64,000 nucleotides of DNA, from contig NZ_CP070969.1 in assembly GCF_017086365.1 (NCBI RefSeq), positions 1,612,001 through 1,676,000 on the forward strand. The letters are read 5' to 3'. The stretch comes from Paenibacillus tianjinensis. GTDB taxonomy: Bacteria; Bacillota; Bacilli; Paenibacillales; Paenibacillaceae. A program made the translations under genes and the position numbers. The notes under the pieces were generated by a model. The model was not told the DNA's origin. It saw nothing but the letters and a program-made list of their open reading frames with translations, and searched no databases. Of this stretch, positions 56,619-64,000 are shown in pieces; positions within the stretch are counted from its first letter, which is position 1; each line of letters starts with the position of its first letter.

Positions 56619-58502
56619 GTGAGAGAATACAACCGATATAAAGGGCTCAAACAGCTATCAGTCAGTGTACTCGCTGTTATTCTGCTGCTGTTACTGGCGG
56701 TTCCGGCCCGCGCCGCTGAAGAGGGAACCGATTCGGCTCCTTCCGGTACCCCGCTGTCTTCACTTGCTGCGGTTATCGATACCTATGTAGCTGGCCGCCG
56801 GCAGACAACTGCCGCTGTATCTATTGCCGTTGTTAATGATGGCAGGACCGTTTTCAATCAAGCCTATGGATTCGCGGACATCGAACATGAGACAGCAGCT
56901 GATACAGACACTGTGTTTGAGTGGGGATCGTGCTCCAAGCTGCTGGTCTGGACCAGTGTGATGCAACTGGTGGAGCAGGGGAAACTGGATTTGCAGCAGG
57001 ATATCCGTGAATATCTGCCTGAAGGTTTTCTCCAAAAACTGAAATATGATAAGCCGATTACGCTGCTGAACCTGATGCATCATAATGCGGGCTGGGAGGA
57101 CCAGATTACGGATTTGTTCTATTTTGCAGAGGAGGATGTCCCTGAGTTAGGAGAGGCGCTGGCCCTCTTTGAACCCCGGCAGGTCTATGAACCGGGTAAG
57201 GTAGTAGCCTATTCCAATTATGGAGCGGCTCTGGCTGCCTACCTGGTGGAACTGCAGAGCGGCCAGCCATTCTATACCTATGTGAATGAGCATATTTTCG
57301 ACGTGCTGGGGATGGAGCATACCTCTATTCATCCGGCGCAGCGGGATAATGAGGCAGTCGATGCCGCGAGAAGCAAGATTCAAGGCTATACCACAAAGCT
57401 GAAGCTGATCAAGAAGAATAGGGGATATATTGGTATTTATCCGGCAGGAAGTGCGACTGGAACCGCTGGTGATGCCGCAAAATTTCTGGCTGCACTAATG
57501 CCGGCCGCAGGTGATTATACTCCGTTATTCCAAAGCAATACGGTGTTAAGGGAGATGCTGTCCCCAAGCCTGAATTATGACGGAACGGATATTCCGAGAA
57601 TTGCCCATGGTTTCTTTGAGGTGAATCATACGGTCCCTGCTTTGGAGCATGGGGGGAATACCCTTGGCTTTTCCAGCAAGTTTACGATAGATCCGGCTTC
57701 CGGGTTCGGAATGGTCGTGATGACCAACCAGTACAATGAATGGGAATACTGCGCAGGCCTTACCGATAGGGTGTTTGGCACCTACAAACCCCAGGCTTCT
57801 GGCATGGACCTTCCGGATAGTGTGCAGGTAGAGGGGGAATATCAGTCCGCCCGGAGAGTGGTTCACGGGTTCACCAAAATGCTGGGATATCTCAGTACTA
57901 CGAAGATTGTTGCTTCGATCAGCAGGAATATCATTGATTATAATGACATGCCCTATAAACAGATTGAACCTTATGTGTATGTTCCGGTGCGGCAATCGGG
58001 CTTCGCCTATTTTGTAATGGATGCTCATGGAGCAGTCTTGAAGGTTTCAAATCCGTATTTTGATTCCTTTCCGCTTACTGGCCTGGCTGCACAAAGAACC
58101 GGGATATCTCTGATAGTTGTGGGTGTCGGAGTGTTATTGATCATGCTTGCCATGATTAGCGGATTCGTCCGATGGATCATCGCCAGATTCAGGAGAGCAG
58201 CTAAGCCGTCATCCGTTTTTAACAAATACTATCTATGGATGAACATTGCCGGACTTGCTTTTATCGTGAATAACATGATCCTTGGATACCGTACTCTGAA
58301 CTACACTACCTATTCTGCCATCCGCATTCATCTTATCGGGAACATCGTCTATGTGGTACTTGCTGCTGGATATATAATGCTGCTTATGATGAAACTGCGG
58401 AGTACAGAAGCGGGAAGAGCAAGCAAGATCATGTACATACTGTCCGGTGTCTCAGCACTGTTATTCAGTGCTGTTATTATCGGCTGGGATTTGTATTATT
58501 AA
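56619..58502 (+). CDS. Membrane-anchored serine hydrolase (class C beta-lactamase-like)
   Basis: A 627-residue protein. The signal region (LSVSVLAVILLLLLAVPARAA) leads to an extracellular penicillin-binding-like domain with SxxK (Ser104-Cys-Ser-Lys107), YSN (VAYSNYG) and HGG (LEHGGNTLG). Four hydrophobic spans follow at the C-terminus (ISLIVVGVGVLLIMLAMISG and others). GTG 56619 follows GGAGGG at nine bases. Proteins of this build act as D-amino-acid peptidases or esterases of the envelope. The extra membrane region suggests an attached transport or sensing role, which is unknown. Confidence 0.9.
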   Translation: MREYNRYKGLKQLSVSVLAVILLLLLAVPARAAEEGTDSAPSGTPLSSLAAVIDTYVAGRRQTTAAVSIAVVNDGRTVFNQAYGFADIEHETAADTDTVFEWGSCSKLLVWTSVMQLVEQGKLDLQQDIREYLPEGFLQKLKYDKPITLLNLMHHNAGWEDQITDLFYFAEEDVPELGEALALFEPRQVYEPGKVVAYSNYGAALAAYLVELQSGQPFYTYVNEHIFDVLGMEHTSIHPAQRDNEAVDAARSKIQGYTTKLKLIKKNRGYIGIYPAGSATGTAGDAAKFLAALMPAAGDYTPLFQSNTVLREMLSPSLNYDGTDIPRIAHGFFEVNHTVPALEHGGNTLGFSSKFTIDPASGFGMVVMTNQYNEWEYCAGLTDRVFGTYKPQASGMDLPDSVQVEGEYQSARRVVHGFTKMLGYLSTTKIVASISRNIIDYNDMPYKQIEPYVYVPVRQSGFAYFVMDAHGAVLKVSNPYFDSFPLTGLAAQRTGISLIVVGVGVLLIMLAMISGFVRWIIARFRRAAKPSSVFNKYYLWMNIAGLAFIVNNMILGYRTLNYTTYSAIRIHLIGNIVYVVLAAGYIMLLMMKLRSTEAGRASKIMYILSGVSALLFSAVIIGWDLYY

Positions 58503-58617
58503 AATTTGTTAATTGGGGGATTAAGGTGACTAGAATTGAGAATAGGAAAATAGTCCCTGAATCATTTTTTTTGATATAATGTTCCTATAAATATTAGAGA
58601 AAGAAGGGAAGAAGTAT

Positions 58618-61011
58618 ATGTATCCGAATACAATACAAGCAATTGCACAGGAAGTGTTAAGACTTCTTTCCAAACAGAAGAATTTACTGAATGAGATGTT
58701 AGGAAATGACCAGCTTTTGAAGCATGAAGGTGATAGCCAGGAACGCTCCTTAGACCGAAGTCTGGCAAAGCTATGGTCAAGAACGCTTGAAGATGAGGCT
58801 ACAAAAGTAGACAGCCTGGAGATGACATTAGCAGTGGTAGGCACCATGAAAGCCGGTAAGTCAACAACGATAAATGCCATTGTGGGCCGTGAGGTCCTTC
58901 CGAACCGTAACCGGCCCATGACCACACTACCTACAGTTATTCGGCATAAGCAGGGACAGGAAATACCGCAATTATTTTTCCCGAAACCAGAGCCGTTCAA
59001 CCTTGCACTACAAACCATTCGTGAAACATTGCTTAAGCTGCAAAGTGAAGAAGTAGATGTTCTATCAATAAGTGCTACGGAAGATGGAAAACAGCTTATT
59101 GAGGAGATTAGATCCGGAAAGCTAAACCGGCTTGAAACCACATATTCCGGTGTGGAAGGTATTTATTCGTTCCTGAAATCATTAAATGATATTTCAAGAT
59201 TGTGTGACGCCAAGAATCTAGATATTCAATCTCCTTTGGTAGAATATACTTCACTTTCAGAATTTCCAGTAATTGAAGTGGAATTCTATCATCTAAAGGG
59301 TAAAGAGCAGCAGGTAAAAGGGAGTCTGGCATTAATAGATACACCAGGACCCAATGAAGCTGGACAGGTGCATTTGAGAGGGATTCTACAAGAACAGCTT
59401 CAAAAAGCATCAGCTGTACTGGCCATACTTGATTACACACAGCTCAATTCAGAGGCTGATGCCGAGGTTAGACGGGAAATCGAATACATATCGCGTTTTT
59501 CTAAAGATAGGTTATATGTTCTTGTTAATAAATTTGACCAGAAAGACCGCAACTCCATGGGTGAGAATGATGTGAAACGGTATGTCGGCCAAGAATTGTT
59601 CGAAGGTGAGCTTGCGGCTGAGAGAATCTATCCCGTATCCAGCCAATATGGTTATTTGGCTAATTATGCACTTAATGAGCTTGAAGCTAAGGGGGGGCTT
59701 CCGGCCCCGGAAAATGCCGAATGGGTTGAGGATTTTGGACAAAGAGCGTTAGGAGTCGACTGGGAAGAAGACATTAGAGATATTGATTTTGTCCGAAGAG
59801 GCGCTCAGAAATTATGGAAGAAAAGCAGCTTTTCTGAGTTGCTCGATCAAGTGATTTCTGAATCCTATAGCAAAGCGGCATTGGTGTCTTTAACTTCTGC
59901 CGTCGATAAAATGAGTCATTATGGTAATGAAATTATCCATTACCTGAAGATGAGAAGCGGTAGCGTACATATGGATATTAATGAACTTAAGCAGTTTATT
60001 ATAGCTTTGGAAAGAGATATAGATCAGATTTCACTGGCATCCCGCAGTGCCAATAAGATGTCTTCTGAAGCTCTTGGTAAACTTACCTCTATGACAAAAG
60101 GGATATTTGAGGAAGGCGCTAAAGTGATCAGGCTACTGATTGAGAATTTATTTACACATGGGAAACGACTTGAAGAAGAGCAGGCTAAATTGGAGGGGGC
60201 TGAGAAGACAAGCCGTCGCAGGCCTTTTTTTCAGTCATTTTTCACCTCTGAAAATAGCTTTGTAACAATAAATCAGCATGGTCCGAATAAATTTTCAACG
60301 AAACGTGAGGCAGATGCCTTCCTGGATAAGATCAATGATGTTTTACAGAATGATATAGGTGTCATTTCCGGTAAAATTCAAATCCAGGTGAACGGGTTTG
60401 TAGAATCACTTGAATATGATCTCCAGCAGGAAATCAATAAAGGTGTAGAACCCATTCTGGAACATGCCTCCCGAACGTTAAATAACGCCTTTGATATGAA
60501 GATATCATTCAAAGTGCATAACGTAAAGGCGATCAAAGTGGACTTTGATCAGATTTCGAAAGATGCAGTCGAAGAAAAAAGCGTTGAGAAGATTAAGACA
60601 AAGTATGAGCGGAAGTGGTATACCTTGTGGCTTAAAGAACATGCAGTTGAGTACACTGTCCAGGAAGAAGAATATCATGTCGATACCAGACAGATTGGCA
60701 AAAAAGTCATTCAAGATCTTGAAAAAGTCCAGCAGAAGCTTAGAAAGGAATTGGATAAGTACGTGTCAGAGGAATTAGCCCAAAATCTAACGGAATATTT
60801 TTCTGAGCTTACTGTTTATCTAGATAAATTTCGTGGGAATCTGCTAGACGGCCTAACTGACAAGCAAGAAAGTGAAGAAATGCTGGGAAAGCTGCTGACG
60901 GCTATGGAACAGTTTTTATCGATAGCCGTACTTCATCGTGAAGATCTAGAGCCAGTTGAGGAAGCCCTGATTTTGCTGCAGTTATCACCCAGAGAGGCTG
61001 TGGGTGTATGA
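58618..61011 (+). CDS. Dynamin-like GTPase, CrfC/RdcA (YjdA) family
   Basis: A 797-residue large GTPase. G1 is GTMKAGKST (75-83), the switch Thr lies in MTTLPT, G3 is DTPGPNEAGQ (from 241) and G4 is NKFDQKD (from 304). The block GTMKAGKSTTINAIVG and LPNRNRPM are close to E. coli CrfC (YjdA, also called RdcA), a dynamin-related protein linked to replication-clamp colocalisation and to c-di-GMP control. The C-terminal 380 residues are helical and coiled-coil rich, as needed for assembly or membrane remodelling. A TATAAT lies at 58575-58580 and GAAGGGA precedes the ATG. Its DNA is visibly more AT-rich than the housekeeping genes. Confidence 0.9.
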   Translation: MYPNTIQAIAQEVLRLLSKQKNLLNEMLGNDQLLKHEGDSQERSLDRSLAKLWSRTLEDEATKVDSLEMTLAVVGTMKAGKSTTINAIVGREVLPNRNRPMTTLPTVIRHKQGQEIPQLFFPKPEPFNLALQTIRETLLKLQSEEVDVLSISATEDGKQLIEEIRSGKLNRLETTYSGVEGIYSFLKSLNDISRLCDAKNLDIQSPLVEYTSLSEFPVIEVEFYHLKGKEQQVKGSLALIDTPGPNEAGQVHLRGILQEQLQKASAVLAILDYTQLNSEADAEVRREIEYISRFSKDRLYVLVNKFDQKDRNSMGENDVKRYVGQELFEGELAAERIYPVSSQYGYLANYALNELEAKGGLPAPENAEWVEDFGQRALGVDWEEDIRDIDFVRRGAQKLWKKSSFSELLDQVISESYSKAALVSLTSAVDKMSHYGNEIIHYLKMRSGSVHMDINELKQFIIALERDIDQISLASRSANKMSSEALGKLTSMTKGIFEEGAKVIRLLIENLFTHGKRLEEEQAKLEGAEKTSRRRPFFQSFFTSENSFVTINQHGPNKFSTKREADAFLDKINDVLQNDIGVISGKIQIQVNGFVESLEYDLQQEINKGVEPILEHASRTLNNAFDMKISFKVHNVKAIKVDFDQISKDAVEEKSVEKIKTKYERKWYTLWLKEHAVEYTVQEEEYHVDTRQIGKKVIQDLEKVQQKLRKELDKYVSEELAQNLTEYFSELTVYLDKFRGNLLDGLTDKQESEEMLGKLLTAMEQFLSIAVLHREDLEPVEEALILLQLSPREAVGV

Positions 61012-61997
61012 ATATGGAGAAGGCTGAAGAAGAGCGCCAGTTTAGAAAGCTAATTGAAAGTGTGCCTGTTCTCCACGACAAGTTGATTGTTGATTTGGTG
61101 AATGGTATTGAGGTCACGAAGGATCATATCAATTTCCGGGAAGTACGCAATCCGAATTTTTTCTCAAGGGCTTGGGATGGATTAACCGGGAAGTCGGCCA
61201 ATCGCCAACAACAGATTGATTTAAATCTATCCAGAGGACTCCAAGCGGCATCGGTTTGGCTGCAAAACGTACAGGCCGAGCAGATTCGTAGTGACAGAGC
61301 TTTGGTATATGTCTCCAAAAAGCTGGCAGAAACAAGAATAGGTATTCAAAAGCTTGTGGCAAGCCATCTGGATCTTCGTGATGATGTACAGAAACTGGGA
61401 GAGAAGATAGGGCAGTTTGAAGAACTCTGTCAGCTGCAAATGTCAGAATTAAAACGTCAGATTCAATCGATTGGTCAGAGACAAAGTGCAGTAATTCAAA
61501 TGAACAAAGAATTTGACAAATGGGAAAGCGGTGGTTATAGCGCATATGCCCCTCTCAGCCAACTGTTGATTGTTCTGGAAACACTGAACTGGGGAGCTTT
61601 TGGTGAATATGATACATTCAATACTGAATTCAGAGACCAGCTTTTTGATAAATGTGTCATTATGCTCAAAAATCATCCGAGTGGCTCCCCCTGTAAGCTT
61701 TATCCAACAGAAGAATGGTTGCTTCAGCTTGTTCGTGAACCTCAGGAAACGAAAGAAATTATCGGTTATCTATTGTTCTCCGAAGGACCCTGGTGTGACG
61801 AGTTATCACTTAATAGTACGATTCTAGACATGCTCAACATCGATTCTTCCAGTTCCAGCATCAACAAGCAGGTTCTATCGGGAATTCAAATCCATGATTT
61901 GCCTTATGTGCTGGACAGTAGAAGATTAAGCAAACGGCTGTTCACCGAATCCCGTCTCCGTTTAGAAAGTGAGGGTCTGTATGTCTCGAGTCTTTGA
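61008..61997 (+). CDS. RdcB (YjcZ)-like coiled-coil partner of the dynamin GTPase
   Basis: A 329-residue protein that overlaps the GTPase gene by ATGA. Features are NFFSRAWDGLTGKSANRQQQ, a long helical region (about 90-165: YVSKKLAETRIGIQKLV, LRDDVQKLGEKIGQFEEL) and a mixed C-terminal domain (LNWGAFGEYDTFNTEFR). The order and the TGK-plus-helix layout resemble E. coli YjcZ (RdcB), encoded beside yjdA. I rank this as probable, not certain. It is likely a physical partner of the GTPase. No membrane span or enzyme motif is seen. Confidence 0.72.
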   Translation: MNMEKAEEERQFRKLIESVPVLHDKLIVDLVNGIEVTKDHINFREVRNPNFFSRAWDGLTGKSANRQQQIDLNLSRGLQAASVWLQNVQAEQIRSDRALVYVSKKLAETRIGIQKLVASHLDLRDDVQKLGEKIGQFEELCQLQMSELKRQIQSIGQRQSAVIQMNKEFDKWESGGYSAYAPLSQLLIVLETLNWGAFGEYDTFNTEFRDQLFDKCVIMLKNHPSGSPCKLYPTEEWLLQLVREPQETKEIIGYLLFSEGPWCDELSLNSTILDMLNIDSSSSSINKQVLSGIQIHDLPYVLDSRRLSKRLFTESRLRLESEGLYVSSL

Positions 61998-63078
61998 GTC
62001 GTTTGGACTGGTCTTATCCGGGGGAGGTGCGCGCGGAGCCTATGAAGTTGGAGTGGCTAAATATCTCGCTGATCAAAATTATATTCCAGCTGCTTACGCC
62101 GGAGCCAGCATTGGGGCACTGAATGCGTCATTCTTGGGAACAGCCTCAACCTTTCAAGCTGGTGTAAAACATCTTGAGCAAATCTGGGGCTCGATTCAGT
62201 CCAATGATGTCGTAAAATTAAATAAAGGACTTTTTGTGTTTGGATTTCTGCATGCATTATTCAAACGATCCTTGCAGTCCAGACCGGAATTAGCCCTGGT
62301 AAATCCGTTGCTTCAGTTGGCAGCCGATAGCAGTCGTTTTTTTGGACGTTTAGGACAGGTGAGCCGTTTATTAAGTGATAATCCCCTATATTCAAACCTA
62401 CAGAAGGGACTGTTGGATGACGGGTTTTTAAGGAATCTTCTTGAAGAAGAGCTGGCGCTTTACCGTGTAGAACATGCCGCTCCTATTTGGATCTCCGCCT
62501 ACGCTAGTCAAGGGACTGTTGATGATATTTTAGCTTATCTTCTCTCGAATTTGGGCATTAAAGACAATCCGGATTCAGAGTACTTTAAATTAAGTGAAAT
62601 TGATGAAAAGCAGCGTTTATCTGTAATTTTGGCGAGTGCTGCTATTCCAGTAGTTTATGGAAGTCATATCGTTGAAGGTAAACGTTACATCGATGGCGGG
62701 GTTGGTGGAGAAAGAACGGCTAGGGGCAACACCCCTCTTGCGCCTTTGGTAGCATCCGGCTGTCGGCAATGTATAGTGGTCAATTTATCTGATGGAGCGA
62801 TGTTTAATCGCCATGATTTTCCCGATACAGTTATTATTGAAGTAAGGCCGGAGACATCTATTCATCCCGATGGTATGCTATCCAGTCTTCTTGATTTCAG
62901 GGAAGACCGTATTAAGGATTTAATTTCTATGGGTTATTCTGATGCAGAAAGATGTATAGGCAATGCGCTACTTGCTTTGAACCTGGTTCAAGATGGCAGA
63001 CGGAGCACATTAATTAGGGACGAAAGTATCCGGCGACTGGAGAACGATGGTTTTGATGAGATGTTGAAGAAATTGTAA
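61981..63078 (+). CDS. Patatin-like phospholipase
   Basis: A 365-residue lipid acyl hydrolase. The oxyanion loop is SGGGARGAYEVG (13-24), the nucleophile elbow is GASIG (Ser43) and the catalytic Asp is in DGG (238-240), giving the usual Ser-Asp dyad. ATG 61981 follows GAGGG and overlaps the upstream gene by 17 bases; an in-frame GTG at 61969 is less likely. It completes a three-gene operon. In CBASS and other defence systems patatins destroy the cell membrane when activated, which suggests what the dynamin and coiled-coil proteins might control here. Confidence 0.92.
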   Translation: MSRVFESFGLVLSGGGARGAYEVGVAKYLADQNYIPAAYAGASIGALNASFLGTASTFQAGVKHLEQIWGSIQSNDVVKLNKGLFVFGFLHALFKRSLQSRPELALVNPLLQLAADSSRFFGRLGQVSRLLSDNPLYSNLQKGLLDDGFLRNLLEEELALYRVEHAAPIWISAYASQGTVDDILAYLLSNLGIKDNPDSEYFKLSEIDEKQRLSVILASAAIPVVYGSHIVEGKRYIDGGVGGERTARGNTPLAPLVASGCRQCIVVNLSDGAMFNRHDFPDTVIIEVRPETSIHPDGMLSSLLDFREDRIKDLISMGYSDAERCIGNALLALNLVQDGRRSTLIRDESIRRLENDGFDEMLKKL

Positions 63079-63112
63079 TTTTGAATGAACCTCCTGACTT
63101 AATTAAAGAAGT

Positions 63113-63151
63113 AGTATGCAGCCTAGGTTAGCTGGCTGCATACTTTTTTTA
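63113..63151 (+). terminator. Terminator of the dynamin-patatin operon
   Basis: GTATGCAGCC and GGCTGCATAC are perfect arms around ten bases, followed by seven T residues. Confidence 0.92.
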
Positions 63152-63176
63152 TGTTACTATTCTTTTTAAACGCTTA

Positions 63177-63199
63177 TACAGCGTAATAAATACGCTGTA
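63177..63199. promoter_or_regulatory. Perfect inverted repeat upstream of the CBM protein gene
   Basis: TACAGCGTA and TACGCTGTA are perfect nine-base arms with five bases between them. They lie about 190 bases before the start codon and after the preceding terminator, which suits an operator rather than a terminator since no T run follows. Confidence 0.5.
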
Positions 63200-63337
63200 A
63201 CGGTAGATTGCTCCGTATGCTTTATACCCCCTGAAATGATATATAAAAAGTACGGTAATACCTTTAATTCGGAGAAAGACGCACTTTTTTGATTATGCTA
63301 CGATTTGCTTTGAGAAAGGGGGCTGTGTTCCTGAACC

Positions 63338-63351
63338 TTGTAAGCGCTTAA
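63338..63351. promoter_or_regulatory. cre-like site before the CBM protein gene
   Basis: TTGTAAGCGCTTAA contains the palindrome TAAGCGCTTA, a common CcpA core; the outer bases depart from the strict consensus. It lies about 40 bases before the start codon. Confidence 0.5.
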
Positions 63352-63387
63352 TTGTCACCCAAAATGTATAACAGAGGAGTGCAATGC

Positions 63388-64000
63388 ATGAGTAGAATGG
63401 TTAAAAAAATTTTCTCCGTCGTATTGGCGGCCAGTCTGCTGCTTCCGTTAGGCAGGATTGCTCCGGTTGCCCGGGCAGCTGAAACGGGCCAGGAAGAGAC
63501 CCGAACGGTTTATCATGAAACCTTTGCGGGCGGGGCAGGAAAAGCAGTCAACTCAGGAGGGGCAAGTCTTGCAGCAGTCACCGGTAAAGTTTTTGACGGC
63601 AATGCCGACGGTGCGGCTTTATACGTAAATAACAGAGTGAACAACTGGGATGCCGCGGATTTCAAGTTCAGCGATCTCGGTCTCGAAAACGGGAAAGCGT
63701 ATACCGTAACTGCCATTGTCTATGTGGATGCAAATGTGAGTTTGCCTGACGGCGCAAAGGCGGCGCTTCAAACTGTAAGCAGCTATGGGAATTATGCGGA
63801 AGCAGCTTATGAAGCCGGGAAGGCGGTCATTCTGACCAAAGAATTCACCGTGGATACAAGCAAGGATCAGGCTTTGCGTATTAATTCCAACAGTGCCGGA
63901 GCTGCAGTTCCTTTCTATATCGGAGACATTCTTTTTACCGAGAAGGTAATCACGGATGTTGGAGAAGAGCCGGCCAGAGAACCGGCAATACCGTTCAGTA
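63388..64000 (+). CDS. Secreted CBM-bearing protein, probably a multidomain endo-xylanase (3' end outside window)
   Basis: A signal peptide ([18 protein letters not shown], cleavage after ARAAE) is followed by a carbohydrate-binding module of the CBM4/9/22 fold: [53 protein letters not shown] and PFYIGDILF. This layout opens the large SLH-anchored GH10 xylanases of Paenibacillus, but the catalytic domain is outside the window. ATG 63388 follows AGAGGAG at eight bases. The upstream gap holds an inverted repeat and a cre-like site, so induction by a plant polymer and glucose repression are likely. Confidence 0.8.
   Translation, partial: MSRMVKKIFSVVLAASLLLPLGRIAPVARAAETGQEETRTVYHETFAGGAGKAVNSGGASLAAVTGKVFDGNADGAALYVNNRVNNWDAADFKFSDLGLENGKAYTVTAIVYVDANVSLPDGAKAALQTVSSYGNYAEAAYEAGKAVILTKEFTVDTSKDQALRINSNSAGAAVPFYIGDILFTEKVITDVGEEPAREPAIPFS

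Noticed and set aside
58530..59141. Minus-strand open frame of about 200 codons over the dynamin gene start
   Set aside because: It is antisense to the GTPase motifs, is very Ser/Phe/Arg-rich, has no ribosome binding site and matches no family.

Overview
The window reads as chromosomal DNA of a plant-polymer-degrading, endospore-former-like Firmicute, most probably a Paenibacillus. The reasons are the yqeG-yqeH-aroE-yhbY-nadD-yqeK-rsfS housekeeping order, AGGAGG-type ribosome binding sites with frequent TTG/GTG starts, a tyrosine T-box, cre and GlnR/TnrA-like boxes, SLH-anchored surface proteins and many AraC, MarR and PucR regulators. No rRNA, tRNA or CRISPR array is visible.

Layout. 1-8230: the end of a transglutaminase-like membrane protein, then a tightly overlapped housekeeping operon (ribosome assembly GTPase YqeH, shikimate dehydrogenase, NAD synthesis, ribosome silencing factor, an S1 protein and a methyltransferase). 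8355-8513: an unlisted small membrane-type ORF. 8743-18813: an arabino-oligosaccharide locus made of a winged-helix regulator, two GH51 and two GH43 enzymes and a binding-protein-dependent transporter without its own ATPase. 18996-31037: accessory genes, including a YedK/HMCES-type protein with an altered active site, AraC regulators, YhgE/Pip, an aldo/keto reductase, a Gfo/Idh oxidoreductase, and a deletion scar joining a broken sensor kinase to a beheaded glycoside hydrolase. 31312-35751: a 1479-residue SLH surface protein with five 90-residue repeats. 35876-37493: a CBS protein and two MarR regulators around a perfect palindrome.

37588-46092 is a coherent nitrogen-scavenging operon: biuret hydrolase, an SsuABC-like transporter, cyanuric acid amidohydrolase, a cupin, a PucR regulator and allophanate hydrolase. 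Together they could take cyanuric acid to biuret, then allophanate, then ammonia and carbon dioxide. Three GlnR/TnrA-type boxes stand before it. A consensus promoter and T-box then lead into tyrS.

47994-50296 pairs a degenerate IS481-type transposase (all three expected DDE acids look replaced, and its two reading frames meet at an A AAA AAC heptamer) with a flavoenzyme resembling bacterial polyenoic fatty acid isomerase. A DUF5692 membrane protein, a CPBP protease, a GntR regulator with phosphoketolase, and a membrane-anchored serine hydrolase follow. 58618-63078 is a compact AT-richer operon of a CrfC/RdcA-like dynamin GTPase, an RdcB-like coiled-coil protein and a patatin phospholipase. 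It is the best candidate here for an undescribed membrane-acting system, either anti-phage or signalling. The window ends inside a secreted CBM-bearing protein, probably a large xylanase, with an inverted repeat and a cre-like site upstream.
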